From NCBI GenBank assembly GCA_021821045.1, contig JAKACW010000011.1, forward strand, positions 1-64,000: a DNA stretch of 64,000 nucleotides, in the 5' to 3' direction. The notes beneath the pieces are model-generated. The model saw only the letters and a list, made by a program, of their open reading frames with translations. It was not told the DNA's origin and did not search any database. Numbering within the stretch: position 1 is the first letter of the stretch; each line of letters starts with the position of its first letter. Shown here piece by piece: positions 9,301-17,864 of this stretch. Source of the stretch: Pseudomonadota bacterium. GTDB lineage: Bacteria; Pseudomonadota; Gammaproteobacteria; JAADHS01. The translations under genes were made by a program, and so were the position numbers.

Positions 9301-10970
9301 GGGAAATGTTGGGCGAATCCGGGCATGAGGTGGATCACTTTTCCTCGCCTGAGGAAGCGCTCGATGCACTGATGGAAAAGAAATATGACGTGTTACTGGC
9401 CAGTCAAATCGTCGCCCTCGGCGGCTTGGACTGCGAGAGCCTGATCACCACCGTTCGTTCGGCCGGCCAACCGGACAAGCGGGCGATTCCCATTGTGGCC
9501 ATCACGGCCAACGGCGATCCGGCCAATCTGCAGGGCTTTCGCAATGCGGGCGCTGATGACGTGGTCGTGAAACCCGTCGAAGGCAATTTGGGTGACCGAC
9601 TCAAGACGGTCATTAGGACGCGTCCTCCGGGCGGCACTCGACCGAACTTGCGCGTCGTACCCCCGGCGACCGCAAAGCCGGCGAGTTTGCCCAAGCCCGG
9701 TGCGGCGGCTTCCGCGACAGTGGCCAAGCCTGCTGTGGGACTTCAGGATTCGATTGGGAAGTTGGGTCACCCCGGCAAAATCGCGCCGCAACCGACGCCT
9801 GCTGCCAAAAAGCCCAGCTTGGCGGATTTGCTCGAAGGCAAGCAGCAGCCGGCCGCATTGCCGGCGTCTCGACCGGCGGAGACTCGCGCGTCGGGGTCTG
9901 ATCGCAAGATCATTTATGCTTTGGTTGCCGCGGGCGTTTTTGCAGTGGTCGCTTCGACATGGCATCACTTTGGCGAGCACGTTCCGGTCGACGTTGTGAC
10001 GGTTGAGTCGGGTCCGATTTTCGAGGCCATCAGCGCGCCGGGTCGGGTCGAAAGCAAGCGCAAAGTCAACTTGACGACTGCGTTTCCCGGTCAGATCACC
10101 AAGGTCACCGCAAAGGAGGGCGACACAGTCACCCGTGGCGACGTACTCGCGACCTTGGATGACCGCACCGCGATCATCGGACTGCAACGAGCGGAGGCTC
10201 AGTTGGAGAGCGCCAAGCGCGAAGTCGCTTTGACCGAGCGAACCTTGGACCGTTTGGTGCGCGCCTTGCAGATGGGCGCCGTGTCTCGACAAATGGCGGA
10301 AGATGCCGAAGCGGCGGTACATGCCTCGCGGGCCAAACAACGGGTCGCCCAAGAAGAGGTTAACGCGGCGCGATTGTCGTCCGAGCGCGTAAATGTTACC
10401 GCGCCGTTTGACGGAACGGTAACGGTGTCGTATGCCGTCGAAGGCTTATGGGCCGAGCCGCCCGGTCCGTTGTTTACCATCGTGGACATGGAGCAGCGGG
10501 AAGTCGAGGTACGCGTCGCCGCCGAGGACAGCTCGCGCCTGAGCGTCGGACAATCGGTTACCCTGACGAGCGATGCGTTTCCGGAGCATCAGTGGAACGA
10601 AGAGATCGTTCGTATTGCGCCGGCGGCCAGTCGCGATACCGGTATGGCCAATACCGTGAGCGTCTACATCAGCCTTGGTCCGGACGCGCCACCGCTGCGC
10701 TACGGGCAGCAAGTCGATGCCCAGATCCGTACCGCCTCGAGCAACAATGCGATGCGTGTTCCATACGACGCGGTGACGCAGCGTAACGGGCGCACGATGG
10801 TTGCCGTGATCGAGGAAGGCCGTGTTCACTTCATACCGGTTCGAACCGGCATCGAGTCTCCGACTCATATCGAAGTGCTCGAGGGGCTGAAGCCGGGCCA
10901 ACAAATTGTGCTGCTGCGAAAAGACATCGAAGAGGGCGCTCGGGTCGAACCGGTCGAGATTCCCGGATAG
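6351..10970 (+). CDS. Fusion protein: six receiver-like domains plus MacA/HlyD-type periplasmic adaptor
   Basis: 1,539 residues, starting at ATG 6351 behind GGTGGAG. Residues about 22-145 form a divergent receiver-like domain. A long Ala/Pro-rich linker follows, then five similar receivers starting near residues 407, 542, 679, 819 and 968, each opening with FLEDSCTSSHAIREMLG. After a second Pro/Ala linker comes one membrane segment (about 1187-1204, IIYALVAAGVFAVVAS), then a membrane-fusion-protein body: barrel-sandwich hybrid (GRVESKRKVNLTTAFPGQI, APFDGTVTVSYAVEGLWAEP), a helical hairpin and beta-barrel (VEVRVAAEDSSRLSVGQSV). The topology puts the receivers in the cytoplasm and the adaptor in the periplasm. 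The phospho-acceptor Asp is absent from all six receivers (Ser in five, Asn in the first), while the KP lysine is kept in the five repeats. The ATPase gene starts 6 bp downstream, so this is the adaptor of that transporter. Confidence 0.9.
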   Translation: MNFDSLSDVSDGEEKGGAESPRLCLIEDVVHSSGSDRASLERLGFRVDAFSVTDDALNAILRGNYDLALVNFASPARGMGGPELIGLIRGCGHPVVSRLPVVAVIGARQIAHAAKIMALGVDEVVADPIDLVDLSQRVRRLASRGVQPAGKVVGAESKFSEGPSDTHAREEYALGNEHSRVGPARQYDNVVIAMKQKQNLAQGSGDDSLSGEKRGLLERWGDKILQRLAKTADDTPAENVTFAAPPPAATDREKAISDALRNLGQPASPAAKTSAPVPPAVPANSMSAATPAARVAPTARPNPRQPAAGNGPKQGYVSPVKWRTMPPTLAGAKPAPARTPELTGAGVATRTPQKAAAAAVRSPSGSDDVRLSPAEKNKVYERVRNLISTARETAADKTPRKRVTKTLKVCFLEDSCTSSHAIREMLGESGHEVDHFSLAEEALDALKEKEYDLLLASEVEAVGGMDCHALIKAVRNAAQAIKRNLPIIVLTAKGDRANVQSFIAAGANEVIVKPVDGKKLNDQILTVVTVQRMPVRGVKKSLSICFLEDSCTSSHAIREMLGEAGHEVDHFSSAEEALDAVLEKGYDVLLASQIVALGGMDCEGLVRTLRNSSNPAARTLPIVVITANSDPSNLEAFYMAGASDVVVKPIEGKELNGRIREVVQTVPAHDLTPRPRRNFRICFLEDSCTSSHAIREMLGNEGHEVDHFNSAEEALDAIMEKDYDLLLSSQIVALGGMDCEGLVKTIRGSKQPAKRQLPIVVITANAESANLDTFFKAGANDVVVKPIEGKALNERIQQTITAKTEALPFTAPTPAPKNLKVCFLEDSCTSSHAIREMLGEAGHEVDHFSTIEEALDAFLEKDYDILLASQIPTLGGMDTEGLIKEIRISKKPGKAKKPIAVLTTDTSAENLNAFRAAGANDVMTKPVKGDLGERLRATIENRGKAVTRPARTSAAPAVPPPVVVPKNLKVCFLEDSCTSSHAIREMLGESGHEVDHFSSPEEALDALMEKKYDVLLASQIVALGGLDCESLITTVRSAGQPDKRAIPIVAITANGDPANLQGFRNAGADDVVVKPVEGNLGDRLKTVIRTRPPGGTRPNLRVVPPATAKPASLPKPGAAASATVAKPAVGLQDSIGKLGHPGKIAPQPTPAAKKPSLADLLEGKQQPAALPASRPAETRASGSDRKIIYALVAAGVFAVVASTWHHFGEHVPVDVVTVESGPIFEAISAPGRVESKRKVNLTTAFPGQITKVTAKEGDTVTRGDVLATLDDRTAIIGLQRAEAQLESAKREVALTERTLDRLVRALQMGAVSRQMAEDAEAAVHASRAKQRVAQEEVNAARLSSERVNVTAPFDGTVTVSYAVEGLWAEPPGPLFTIVDMEQREVEVRVAAEDSSRLSVGQSVTLTSDAFPEHQWNEEIVRIAPAASRDTGMANTVSVYISLGPDAPPLRYGQQVDAQIRTASSNNAMRVPYDAVTQRNGRTMVAVIEEGRVHFIPVRTGIESPTHIEVLEGLKPGQQIVLLRKDIEEGARVEPVEIPG
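7569..9620 (+). repeat. Five tandem intragenic receiver-domain repeats
   Basis: Five direct, diverged copies of a receiver-domain coding unit begin at 7569, 7974, 8385, 8805 and 9252, that is 405 to 447 bp apart. The first 30 or so residues of each copy are nearly invariant, while linkers and C-terminal thirds vary. Codon-level divergence between copies shows that the array is not a simple assembly duplication. Internal recombination between copies could change their number. Confidence 0.9.
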
Positions 10971-10976
10971 GAGCCA

Positions 10977-11657
10977 ATGATCTCCTTACAGGGTGTTAGT
11001 AAGGCGTACAAATTAGGTGACACGATCGTTCCGGTTTTGCGCGGCGTCTCGCTGGAGATTGCGCCGGGACAATTTATAGCCATCACCGGACCCTCCGGGT
11101 CGGGTAAATCCACTCTGATGAATATTCTCGGACTGCTCGAATCCTATGATTCGGGCAGTTACCGTTTTTGGGGCCACGACGTCTCCACCATGACGGACGA
11201 TCAACTGGCCGGGCTGCGTAATCAGCGCATCGGTTTTGTGTTCCAGTTGTTCAACTTGATTCCTCGTCTGAACGCCTTGCGCAATGTGGAGATTCCTCTG
11301 ATGTACGCGGGAGTTGGTACAGCGGAGCGGCGCCACCGTGCGCAGATCGCGCTGCAACTGGTGGGATTGGGCGAGCGTATGGATCACACCGCTTCGCAGT
11401 TGTCCGGAGGACAGCAGCAGCGCGTCGCCATCGCGCGCGCCTTGGTCACTGATCCGGAAATCATCATCGCCGACGAGCCAACCGGGAGTTTGGATTCTCA
11501 GACCTCCCATGACATCATGGCGTTGCTGCAGACCCTCAACCAAAGCGGCAAGACCGTTATATTGGTAACCCACGAAGACGAGATCGCGGCCTACGCCAGC
11601 CGCATTATTTATCTGCGCGATGGTGAAATCCGATTGGATCACCAGTCCACTACATAA
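10977..11657 (+). CDS. ABC transporter ATP-binding protein, MacB/LolD-like
   Basis: 226 residues; the nucleotide-binding subunit of a split MacB-type exporter. Walker A is GPSGSGKS, the signature is LSGGQQQR, Walker B is [12 protein letters not shown] and the switch His is in VTHED. The ATG at 10977 follows GGAG by a few bases and lies 6 bp after the adaptor stop codon, so translation is probably coupled. Lengths and motifs fit the family that energises FtsX-type permeases used for macrolides, peptides, lipoproteins or siderophores. The substrate cannot be told from sequence. In E. coli MacB this domain is fused to the permease; here it is separate. Confidence 0.93.
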   Translation: MISLQGVSKAYKLGDTIVPVLRGVSLEIAPGQFIAITGPSGSGKSTLMNILGLLESYDSGSYRFWGHDVSTMTDDQLAGLRNQRIGFVFQLFNLIPRLNALRNVEIPLMYAGVGTAERRHRAQIALQLVGLGERMDHTASQLSGGQQQRVAIARALVTDPEIIIADEPTGSLDSQTSHDIMALLQTLNQSGKTVILVTHEDEIAAYASRIIYLRDGEIRLDHQSTT

Positions 11658-11667
11658 GGCCGCAACG

Positions 11668-12924
11668 GTGTACCGTCCCACCTTCACACGTTTTTGGCTC
11701 GACTCGCTTGAACAGGCGATGTTCGCACTGCGCGAGAATCGGCTCAGAACGCTCTTGAGCATTCTCGGCGTGATGATCGGCGTTTTGGCGGTGATCGTCG
11801 TGGGGACGGTGGGCAAGACGGGTCGCGACATGGTATTCGCGGAGTTCCAGACATTCGGTCTCAACGCGATGTGGATTTATCGCTTTTGGGGTGAGCAGCA
11901 CCCCTTCGCCAGCGTTCCGGCGGGGAGCGGGATAACGACCGAGGACGTGATGGCGATACGAGCCGGGGCCTGTTGTCCGGCCGTCTCCAGGGTCAGCCCG
12001 TGGGTGTACACCAACCCTTGGGAAGTGCTCATCCGCGTGGGCAATCGCTATAGTCGAATTAAAGTCGATGGCGTCGACGTGGACTACTTCAACATCGTGA
12101 ACGAAGAAGTCAAATATGGTCGCCTTTTTCGCGAGGACGATATTCGCGACCGCAAGCCGGTGGTGCTTATCGGCACCAAGGTCCAAGAGAGATTCTTTTC
12201 GATGAACTCAAATCCGGTGGGCGAGTCCATCCGGATGGGCGACATCCGTCTGACGATCATCGGCGTGCTCAAAAACAAAGATCGACAATTTCTTTCCTCC
12301 ATCGGCGCCGTCGCCTACGACGTCAATGATCGAATCGTCATCCCCTATTCGCTCTATCAGCAAGTCCTCGCTTCCAAAGATGTCCACACATTGGTGGCAG
12401 AAGCCAAGGATACCTCGCTGGTCCAGTCGGCGTTGCAGCAGATCAACTCCTTCCTTACCCGAAAGCACGGAGGCAAGTATGCGTATATCTTGGAGGACAT
12501 GCAGACATGGGTGGAAACTGCCAACCGCTACCTCCGCATTATTACGGTGATCGGCGTTGTGGGCGCCGGCGTGTCGTTGTTGGTCGGCGGCTTGGGCATC
12601 ATGAATATCATGGCGACCTCTGTGGTCGAACGTACCCGCGAGATTGGCATTCGCAAAGCCATTGGCGCGCGGCAAAAAGACATTTTGTCGCAGTTTATTC
12701 TCGAGGCCTTATTTATCAGCGCCATCGGCGGCGTTTTGGGTTTGGCGTTGGGTTTGGTGGTCGGCCTCATTGCCAGTTCGACGCTGGGGATCAGCCTCAT
12801 GCCGCCTTTTTCGTTGCTCATCATCGCCGTGGGCGTGGCCAGCCTCACCGGCATCGTGTCGGGATACTACCCGGCCAAACGGGCGGCCGCAATGCGTCCG
12901 GTGGACGCGCTGCGCTACGAGTAG
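11668..12924 (+). CDS. ABC transporter permease, MacB/FtsX family
   Basis: 418 residues from the GTG at 11668 (MYRPTFTRFWLDSLEQAM), 10 bp after the ATPase stop; an ATG at 11620 would overlap the ATPase gene and is less likely. There is one N-terminal membrane segment (LLSILGVMIGVLAVIVVGTVG), then a large periplasmic MacB core domain, then three C-terminal segments in the FtsX arrangement. The coupling region VERTREIGIRKAIGARQKDI and the terminal PVDALRYE are characteristic. With the adaptor and ATPase it completes a tripartite inner-membrane assembly; no outer-membrane TolC partner is encoded nearby. Confidence 0.92.
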   Translation: MYRPTFTRFWLDSLEQAMFALRENRLRTLLSILGVMIGVLAVIVVGTVGKTGRDMVFAEFQTFGLNAMWIYRFWGEQHPFASVPAGSGITTEDVMAIRAGACCPAVSRVSPWVYTNPWEVLIRVGNRYSRIKVDGVDVDYFNIVNEEVKYGRLFREDDIRDRKPVVLIGTKVQERFFSMNSNPVGESIRMGDIRLTIIGVLKNKDRQFLSSIGAVAYDVNDRIVIPYSLYQQVLASKDVHTLVAEAKDTSLVQSALQQINSFLTRKHGGKYAYILEDMQTWVETANRYLRIITVIGVVGAGVSLLVGGLGIMNIMATSVVERTREIGIRKAIGARQKDILSQFILEALFISAIGGVLGLALGLVVGLIASSTLGISLMPPFSLLIIAVGVASLTGIVSGYYPAKRAAAMRPVDALRYE

Positions 12925-12940
12925 GGCCGCCAGCGCTGCG

Positions 12941-14272
12941 TTACCACACACCGGGAATCAGCCGATACCTGACTTTGTCCATGTACGCCCGGTATTCGGG
13001 AAAACGCTTGAGATGTCTTTCCTCGCTCAGTGCCCGCAGGATGTAAATGACGTTCCACATGAGGTGTCCGAAAACGATCTCCCAGCTCCAGAAGTTTACG
13101 TACAGCAGTGACTGCGACCACCATAACACCATCTTGCAGGTGGTGGCGGGATGGCGCACGATCCCGTAGGGACCGCGATCTTGCAGCTTCTTGAAGGTGA
13201 TGTTGGCCCCGGACGGCCCGAGTGACAGATCGCTATACACCAACGCGGCCAGAATTCCGACCTCGACGAACTTCAAGATCAGCAGCAGGGTTTGGTCGAC
13301 GAAGATCAAATCCGCTGCGTTGTTGGTGGCAACGAGGGGAGCGAACGGAAACAGCGTGCCCGTGACTTGATTAAACGGCGCGTAGCAGCACAAACAGATC
13401 AACCAACCGCCGGCCGTGAGATCAATCGAGCGCGAGCGGTTCTCGACCCAGCGCGATTCAATGCAATAGGCCGACGCAGCGGACAGTGCATCGGCGAACC
13501 ACAGTATTCCCGAAATCCACAACAGCATTGTCATGATGTTGTAATGGGAAAAGTCGTCGGCGGACAGCGATATGCTGCCTTTCAATCCACTGTAGATCTG
13601 AACGACCATCACGGGAATAAAGTAGGCGCGCATAAAAAGGTTGAGCACGACTTTGCGATTGTAGGTGTTGCGCCAGGCGATTCGGGCTCGTTTCCGATCG
13701 CGGCGCGAGAAGGTGGCAAGAAGGGTGTATTTGCAGAGCGCCAAGAGCCGAATGGCGTTGTCGTAAAAGTCCTCGGTGCGCGAAGCCTTGAACTTGAGCG
13801 TGGCGATAAAATACAACACGCCGTAAGTCACGTACAGGTCGAACCATTCGCGTAGAAACAGCAGATTCGTGAGTTGTTTCGAGTAATAGTCGTGGGTTTC
13901 GTAAAACGTTAGCGCTAGAAAAAAAACGCCCAGCCACACGAAGTAACGCACGATTGCGCGGCGCAGGAGCTGAAGCAAGGACTGGCCGCGTTCGATCGAA
14001 AAGTAATCATCCCGTCGTTGTCGCCACAGATTGCCCAGCGCCCAGACCAGGGGCGCGACGAAAATGGGAATGTAAAAAAGCTGGTCGTGATAACCGTAAG
14101 TCTTGAATCCCCAAAACGCGCCGAGCGCGGTGAGCAGCGTGGCTGCGACATAAAAATGGGGCGAGAGGTGAAATTTCTGCATGCCGGATCGAATCAATTG
14201 TCGAATCTTATTGTTATCGACAGTAGGAGTAAAGGTTTTACCGCAGGCATTGTTGCATGCACTTCGATGCAT
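12941..14272 (-). CDS. Polytopic membrane protein with isoprenylcysteine/phospholipid methyltransferase-like C-terminus
   Basis: Up to 443 residues; a Met at 14182 (QKFHLSPHFYVAATLL) is an equally good start and gives 413. Many hydrophobic segments are visible (e.g. FYVAATLLTALGAFWGF, LWISGILWFADALSAASAY). The C-terminus reads DRGPYGIVRHPATTCKMVLWW and later SEERHLKRFPEYRAYMDKV. This matches the SAM-binding RHP...EE pattern of the ICMT/PEMT membrane methyltransferase fold. The 250 residues before it have no family I can name. It converges on the MacB-like permease gene with 16 bp between them. The substrate is unknown; a lipid or prenyl methylation role is inference. Confidence 0.65.
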   Translation of the reverse strand: MHRSACNNACGKTFTPTVDNNKIRQLIRSGMQKFHLSPHFYVAATLLTALGAFWGFKTYGYHDQLFYIPIFVAPLVWALGNLWRQRRDDYFSIERGQSLLQLLRRAIVRYFVWLGVFFLALTFYETHDYYSKQLTNLLFLREWFDLYVTYGVLYFIATLKFKASRTEDFYDNAIRLLALCKYTLLATFSRRDRKRARIAWRNTYNRKVVLNLFMRAYFIPVMVVQIYSGLKGSISLSADDFSHYNIMTMLLWISGILWFADALSAASAYCIESRWVENRSRSIDLTAGGWLICLCCYAPFNQVTGTLFPFAPLVATNNAADLIFVDQTLLLILKFVEVGILAALVYSDLSLGPSGANITFKKLQDRGPYGIVRHPATTCKMVLWWSQSLLYVNFWSWEIVFGHLMWNVIYILRALSEERHLKRFPEYRAYMDKVRYRLIPGVW

Positions 14273-14417
14273 CGCAGCGCCTTGCCGGACTGCCTCGCGG
14301 CTGGAGAACGAGCGGCCATTGCGCTTTGGCTGGGGGAGACTACTGTGTTGAATAGGTAGTTGCTAAAGTTTCACCGAGCTGTATCCGAAAGCGGGGTATA
14401 AGGAAAACGGGGGATAC

Positions 14418-15305
14418 ATGCAGACGGACTGGGGTTTAAAGCGAGAGCGGGCCACCCATTTGGTGAAAGGCGTAGCCACGCTGGTGTCGTTGCCGGAGGT
14501 GTGCACGCGGGTCAACGATATGGTCGACGACGCGCGCTCCTCGGCCGCCGACATCGGCAACGTGATTTGTCAGGATCCCGGCCTCACGGCGCGCCTGCTG
14601 AAGATTGCCAACAGTTCGTTCTACCGATTTCCATCGAAGATCGAAACCGTGTCGCGCGCAGTCACCATCATCGGAACGCGGGAGCTGCGCTTTTTGGTGC
14701 TGGCCTCTTGCGCAATTCGTTCATTCGACCGCCTGGATAACGATCTGATCGACATGGCGAGCTTTTGGCGCCACAGTTTATATACTGCGGTCATTGCCCG
14801 GGAACTGGCCGGTCGCTGCAACGTTTTGCATCGGGAACGCCTGTTCGTCGCCGGGTTATTGCACGACATCGGTCATCTGGTGATGTACAACAAGATCCCC
14901 GACTTGGTGCAGGTCATGCTGGACCGAGCCAATCGCAGCGGCGAGCCGCTGTATCAGGCGGAGCGCGACGTGTTCGACATCGATCACGGCGTCGTGGGCG
15001 CAGAGCTGCTGAAGCTGTGGAATTTGCCTCAATCGCTTCAGGAGGCCGTGGAGCACCATCATGAGCCCCAGAAGGCCGAGTCTTATGCCCTTGAGGCGGC
15101 GATTGTGCACATTGCCAATTCCCTCGCCCGATTGGCCGAGCGGGGCTGCACGAATGCGCAGGATGGACCCCCGATTGCTCCCGAGGCATGGGAAATAACC
15201 CGACTCAACGGCGATATTATCGAGCCCACCCTCATCGAGGCACGTGCCCAGTTCATCGAAGCACTGCTGCTGTTTCTTCCCGGCGTTCTCGCAGGCTCCA
15301 AATAA
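14418..15305 (+). CDS. HDOD-domain signalling protein
   Basis: 295 residues, a single HDOD domain spanning most of the chain. Typical HDOD features are VATLVSLPEVCTRVNDMV near the N-terminus, QDPGLTARLLKIANSSFY, and VSRAVTIIGTRELRFLVLA. An HD-like motif remains at GLLHDIGHLVMY, and HHHEP follows later. HDOD proteins act as output or scaffold modules in bacterial signalling, and most are thought non-catalytic. It lies immediately before the GGDEF-EAL gene on the same strand with a 141-bp gap, so the two may be linked functionally. Cytoplasmic; no transmembrane segment seen. Confidence 0.88.
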   Translation: MQTDWGLKRERATHLVKGVATLVSLPEVCTRVNDMVDDARSSAADIGNVICQDPGLTARLLKIANSSFYRFPSKIETVSRAVTIIGTRELRFLVLASCAIRSFDRLDNDLIDMASFWRHSLYTAVIARELAGRCNVLHRERLFVAGLLHDIGHLVMYNKIPDLVQVMLDRANRSGEPLYQAERDVFDIDHGVVGAELLKLWNLPQSLQEAVEHHHEPQKAESYALEAAIVHIANSLARLAERGCTNAQDGPPIAPEAWEITRLNGDIIEPTLIEARAQFIEALLLFLPGVLAGSK

Positions 15306-15446
15306 ATCCACACCCTGCCGTTTTGACTTAAAGAAATAGGCGCGGCAAGCCGCTAATTTGCTGTGCAAAACATAGCATTTTGCATGGGCTCGGGTTCGTA
15401 AAACAAAATCGAATTTAAGGGAACGCCACCGGCGGGAAGCGAGTAG

Positions 15447-17864
15447 ATGTTGCGCCGACAACTTTCACTGCGCATCAGTTTGGGCGTCACAATTTGCCTG
15501 ATGGGTGTGTTGGGCATGGTACTGGCGCTGGTAGCGGGCGAGGTCTATCGCCGCCACGCGGTCGAGTCGCATCGTGAGGCGCTCGTTGATCTGTTGACTC
15601 TGAAAAGCCACGACTTGCTGGCAGTAGGCGACGATCGCGCGCGCGATCTCGGATTGGCGATTCAAAGCGACCACGAATTCGCTCAACTCTTGCGAGCCCG
15701 TAACCGCGATGCGCTCGTCGCGCGACTGAACAGTCAGTTCCATCAGTACTTCGTCACGACCGGCGTCATCAAGCTTGAGAAAATGTTTGTTTATGATACC
15801 GGCCTGCGCTTATTGGCGGCGTCCACCGAGGGCGCGCCCGAACTTCACAATGGTACGTTCGTTTGTCCGGATCTGATTAAGAACGCGCTGGGACGCGAAG
15901 GCCCCGAGCGGCTCAAAGTCATCAGCAGTCTCTGCGTCTACGATGGAACCCCGCACCTTTCGGTTCTCGTGCCCATCGGCGGTCTTCGCCTGCTTGGTTA
16001 CTTGCAGGTTATCACCGATCCGTCCCATGCATTGCGGCCATTGGAATCGGCGCTGGGAATGCCGCTGAAAGCGGTAACGGCAGGCGGTCAACTTCGAATC
16101 GAGTCGGCCAGCTGGCCGCAAGTGATCGATCCGAACGACACTCTCATCGTCGAGCACCTTGTGGAGACGCCGCAGGGGCATCCCGCATTGTACGTCTACA
16201 CGGCCGCGGACGTTAGACCGTTCAACGAAGGTTTGACGCGCACGCGCTGGCAGGTAATGGCCGTGGCGACGGGCACGACCATCGGCGCGATCCTCCTGGC
16301 ATTGTTCGTTTTTCAAAGATCGACGTTATCGCCGCTGCGGATTCTTACGGAACAATTGCAGTTGTTGCGTCGCGACAGAACTCATCTCGGAGAGCATGTT
16401 TCCGTGGGCGGAAATCTGGAGCTTCGCGAGCTGGCGAATGATTTTAACAAGATGACGTCGGAACTCAGCACGCTGTACGCGAAACTCGAGAACATCGCGT
16501 ACATTGATCCGGTCACCAAATTGGCCAATCGCACCCGGTTTCACGATCTCCTGCATGAGCACGCCGAGCGATCGCAGCACAACGGTGAGCCGTTTGCGCT
16601 GTTCATCATCGACGTTGATCGCTTCAAGGCGGTCAATGATTCTCTGGGACACGATGTCGGCGATCAATTGCTGGTGCAAGTCGGCGTGCGCGTGGAGCAG
16701 ATCCTGCGCAAATCAGACGTCACCACTCGACTGGACAACGAGGCGATTACGCGTTTGGCCGATCAACACTACGCGGCCGCGCGTCTCGGAGGCGACGAAT
16801 TCGCCGTTCTGCTCCCAGGCGTGCGAAGCGATGACGAAGCCTCGATCGTCGCGCAGAAGATTCTGGCGATGATGCAAACGCCCTTTGCCCTCGAAGGCAA
16901 GAGCTTCAATATCAATGTCAGCATCGGCATCGTCCTGGCGCCTCAGCACGGCACGGACGCCAGCACATTGCTGCGCCGCGCCGACGTTTCCGTCGCCGAA
17001 GCCAAGCAGTATCAATGCGGTTATCAGCTCTACAATCGGTCGAAGGATCAGCATCGATTGTTCCAGCTCACTTTGGAGCGCGAGCTGAGGGAAGCCATCG
17101 AACAAGACGAGCTGGAATTGTATTTCCAGCCCCAATTGGACGCCCAGCGCGGGACCGTGTGGGGAGCCGAAGCATTGGTTCGCTGGCAGCACGATGAACG
17201 CGGTTTCATCCCGCCCGACCAGTTCATACCCTTGGCCGAGCAGTCGGGTCTGATTCATCCGTTAACGGTTTGGGTTCTTCATCAGGCCCTCAAGCAGTGC
17301 GCCCAGTGGCAATCCACCGGGCATCAGCTCAACGTGGCCGTGAATCTCTCGGCCCGCAGTCTGCAGGTCAAGGAACTGCCGGAATTGGTCCACAGCGCGC
17401 TCGAACAGTGGCGTATGGCGCCTAGCCGACTGTGCCTTGAGATCACCGAGAGCGCCGTCATGGCCGACCCCGCCAGCGCGCTAAAAATATTGTCACGGCT
17501 CGACGCGATGGGTGTCCATCTGTCTATCGATGACTTCGGGACGGGATACTCATCCATGGCCTATTTAAAGCGGATGCCGGTGGACGAAATCAAGATTGAT
17601 CGCTCGTTTGTGATGGAAATGGCAGCCGAAGCGAACGATGCCGTTATTGTTCGATCCATAGTTGACCTGGCCCACAACATGGGATTGCGGGCTGTCGCCG
17701 AGGGCGTCGAAAGCGAAGCGGTGTGGCGGGCGCTGGTGAATCTGGGCTGCGATTTGGTGCAAGGATACTATTTCGCGAAGCCGATGCCGGCACAGACGTT
17801 TTTGCAGTGGCTGATCACCACCGCCCCGGAATGGAGCGAAAAAAAGGCCACAAACAGCATGTAA
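15447..17864 (+). CDS. Membrane-bound GGDEF-EAL protein (cyclic-di-GMP synthesis/hydrolysis)
   Basis: 805 residues. A membrane segment (about 8-30), a periplasmic sensor of about 235 residues and a second segment (about 270-290) are followed by a HAMP-like linker (RSTLSPLRILTEQLQLL). The GGDEF domain has an intact GGDEF at 448-452 and DVDRFKAVNDSLGHD. The EAL domain has EAL at 575-577, NLSARSL, EITESAV, DDFGTGYSS, KID and EGVE, so both activities are possible by residue content. A stretch of about 19 residues (around TRLDNEAITRLADQHY) is inserted just before the GGDEF strand. A Pro/Gly-poor linker ties the domains closely. It could supply or remove the ligand for the two PilZ proteins in this window (inference). 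Confidence 0.94.
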   Translation: MLRRQLSLRISLGVTICLMGVLGMVLALVAGEVYRRHAVESHREALVDLLTLKSHDLLAVGDDRARDLGLAIQSDHEFAQLLRARNRDALVARLNSQFHQYFVTTGVIKLEKMFVYDTGLRLLAASTEGAPELHNGTFVCPDLIKNALGREGPERLKVISSLCVYDGTPHLSVLVPIGGLRLLGYLQVITDPSHALRPLESALGMPLKAVTAGGQLRIESASWPQVIDPNDTLIVEHLVETPQGHPALYVYTAADVRPFNEGLTRTRWQVMAVATGTTIGAILLALFVFQRSTLSPLRILTEQLQLLRRDRTHLGEHVSVGGNLELRELANDFNKMTSELSTLYAKLENIAYIDPVTKLANRTRFHDLLHEHAERSQHNGEPFALFIIDVDRFKAVNDSLGHDVGDQLLVQVGVRVEQILRKSDVTTRLDNEAITRLADQHYAAARLGGDEFAVLLPGVRSDDEASIVAQKILAMMQTPFALEGKSFNINVSIGIVLAPQHGTDASTLLRRADVSVAEAKQYQCGYQLYNRSKDQHRLFQLTLERELREAIEQDELELYFQPQLDAQRGTVWGAEALVRWQHDERGFIPPDQFIPLAEQSGLIHPLTVWVLHQALKQCAQWQSTGHQLNVAVNLSARSLQVKELPELVHSALEQWRMAPSRLCLEITESAVMADPASALKILSRLDAMGVHLSIDDFGTGYSSMAYLKRMPVDEIKIDRSFVMEMAAEANDAVIVRSIVDLAHNMGLRAVAEGVESEAVWRALVNLGCDLVQGYYFAKPMPAQTFLQWLITTAPEWSEKKATNSM

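Noticed and set aside
7569-9620. Assembly duplication as the cause of the receiver repeats
   Set aside because: The copies differ in codons and residues, and their linkers differ in length and sequence, so they are real diverged repeats.
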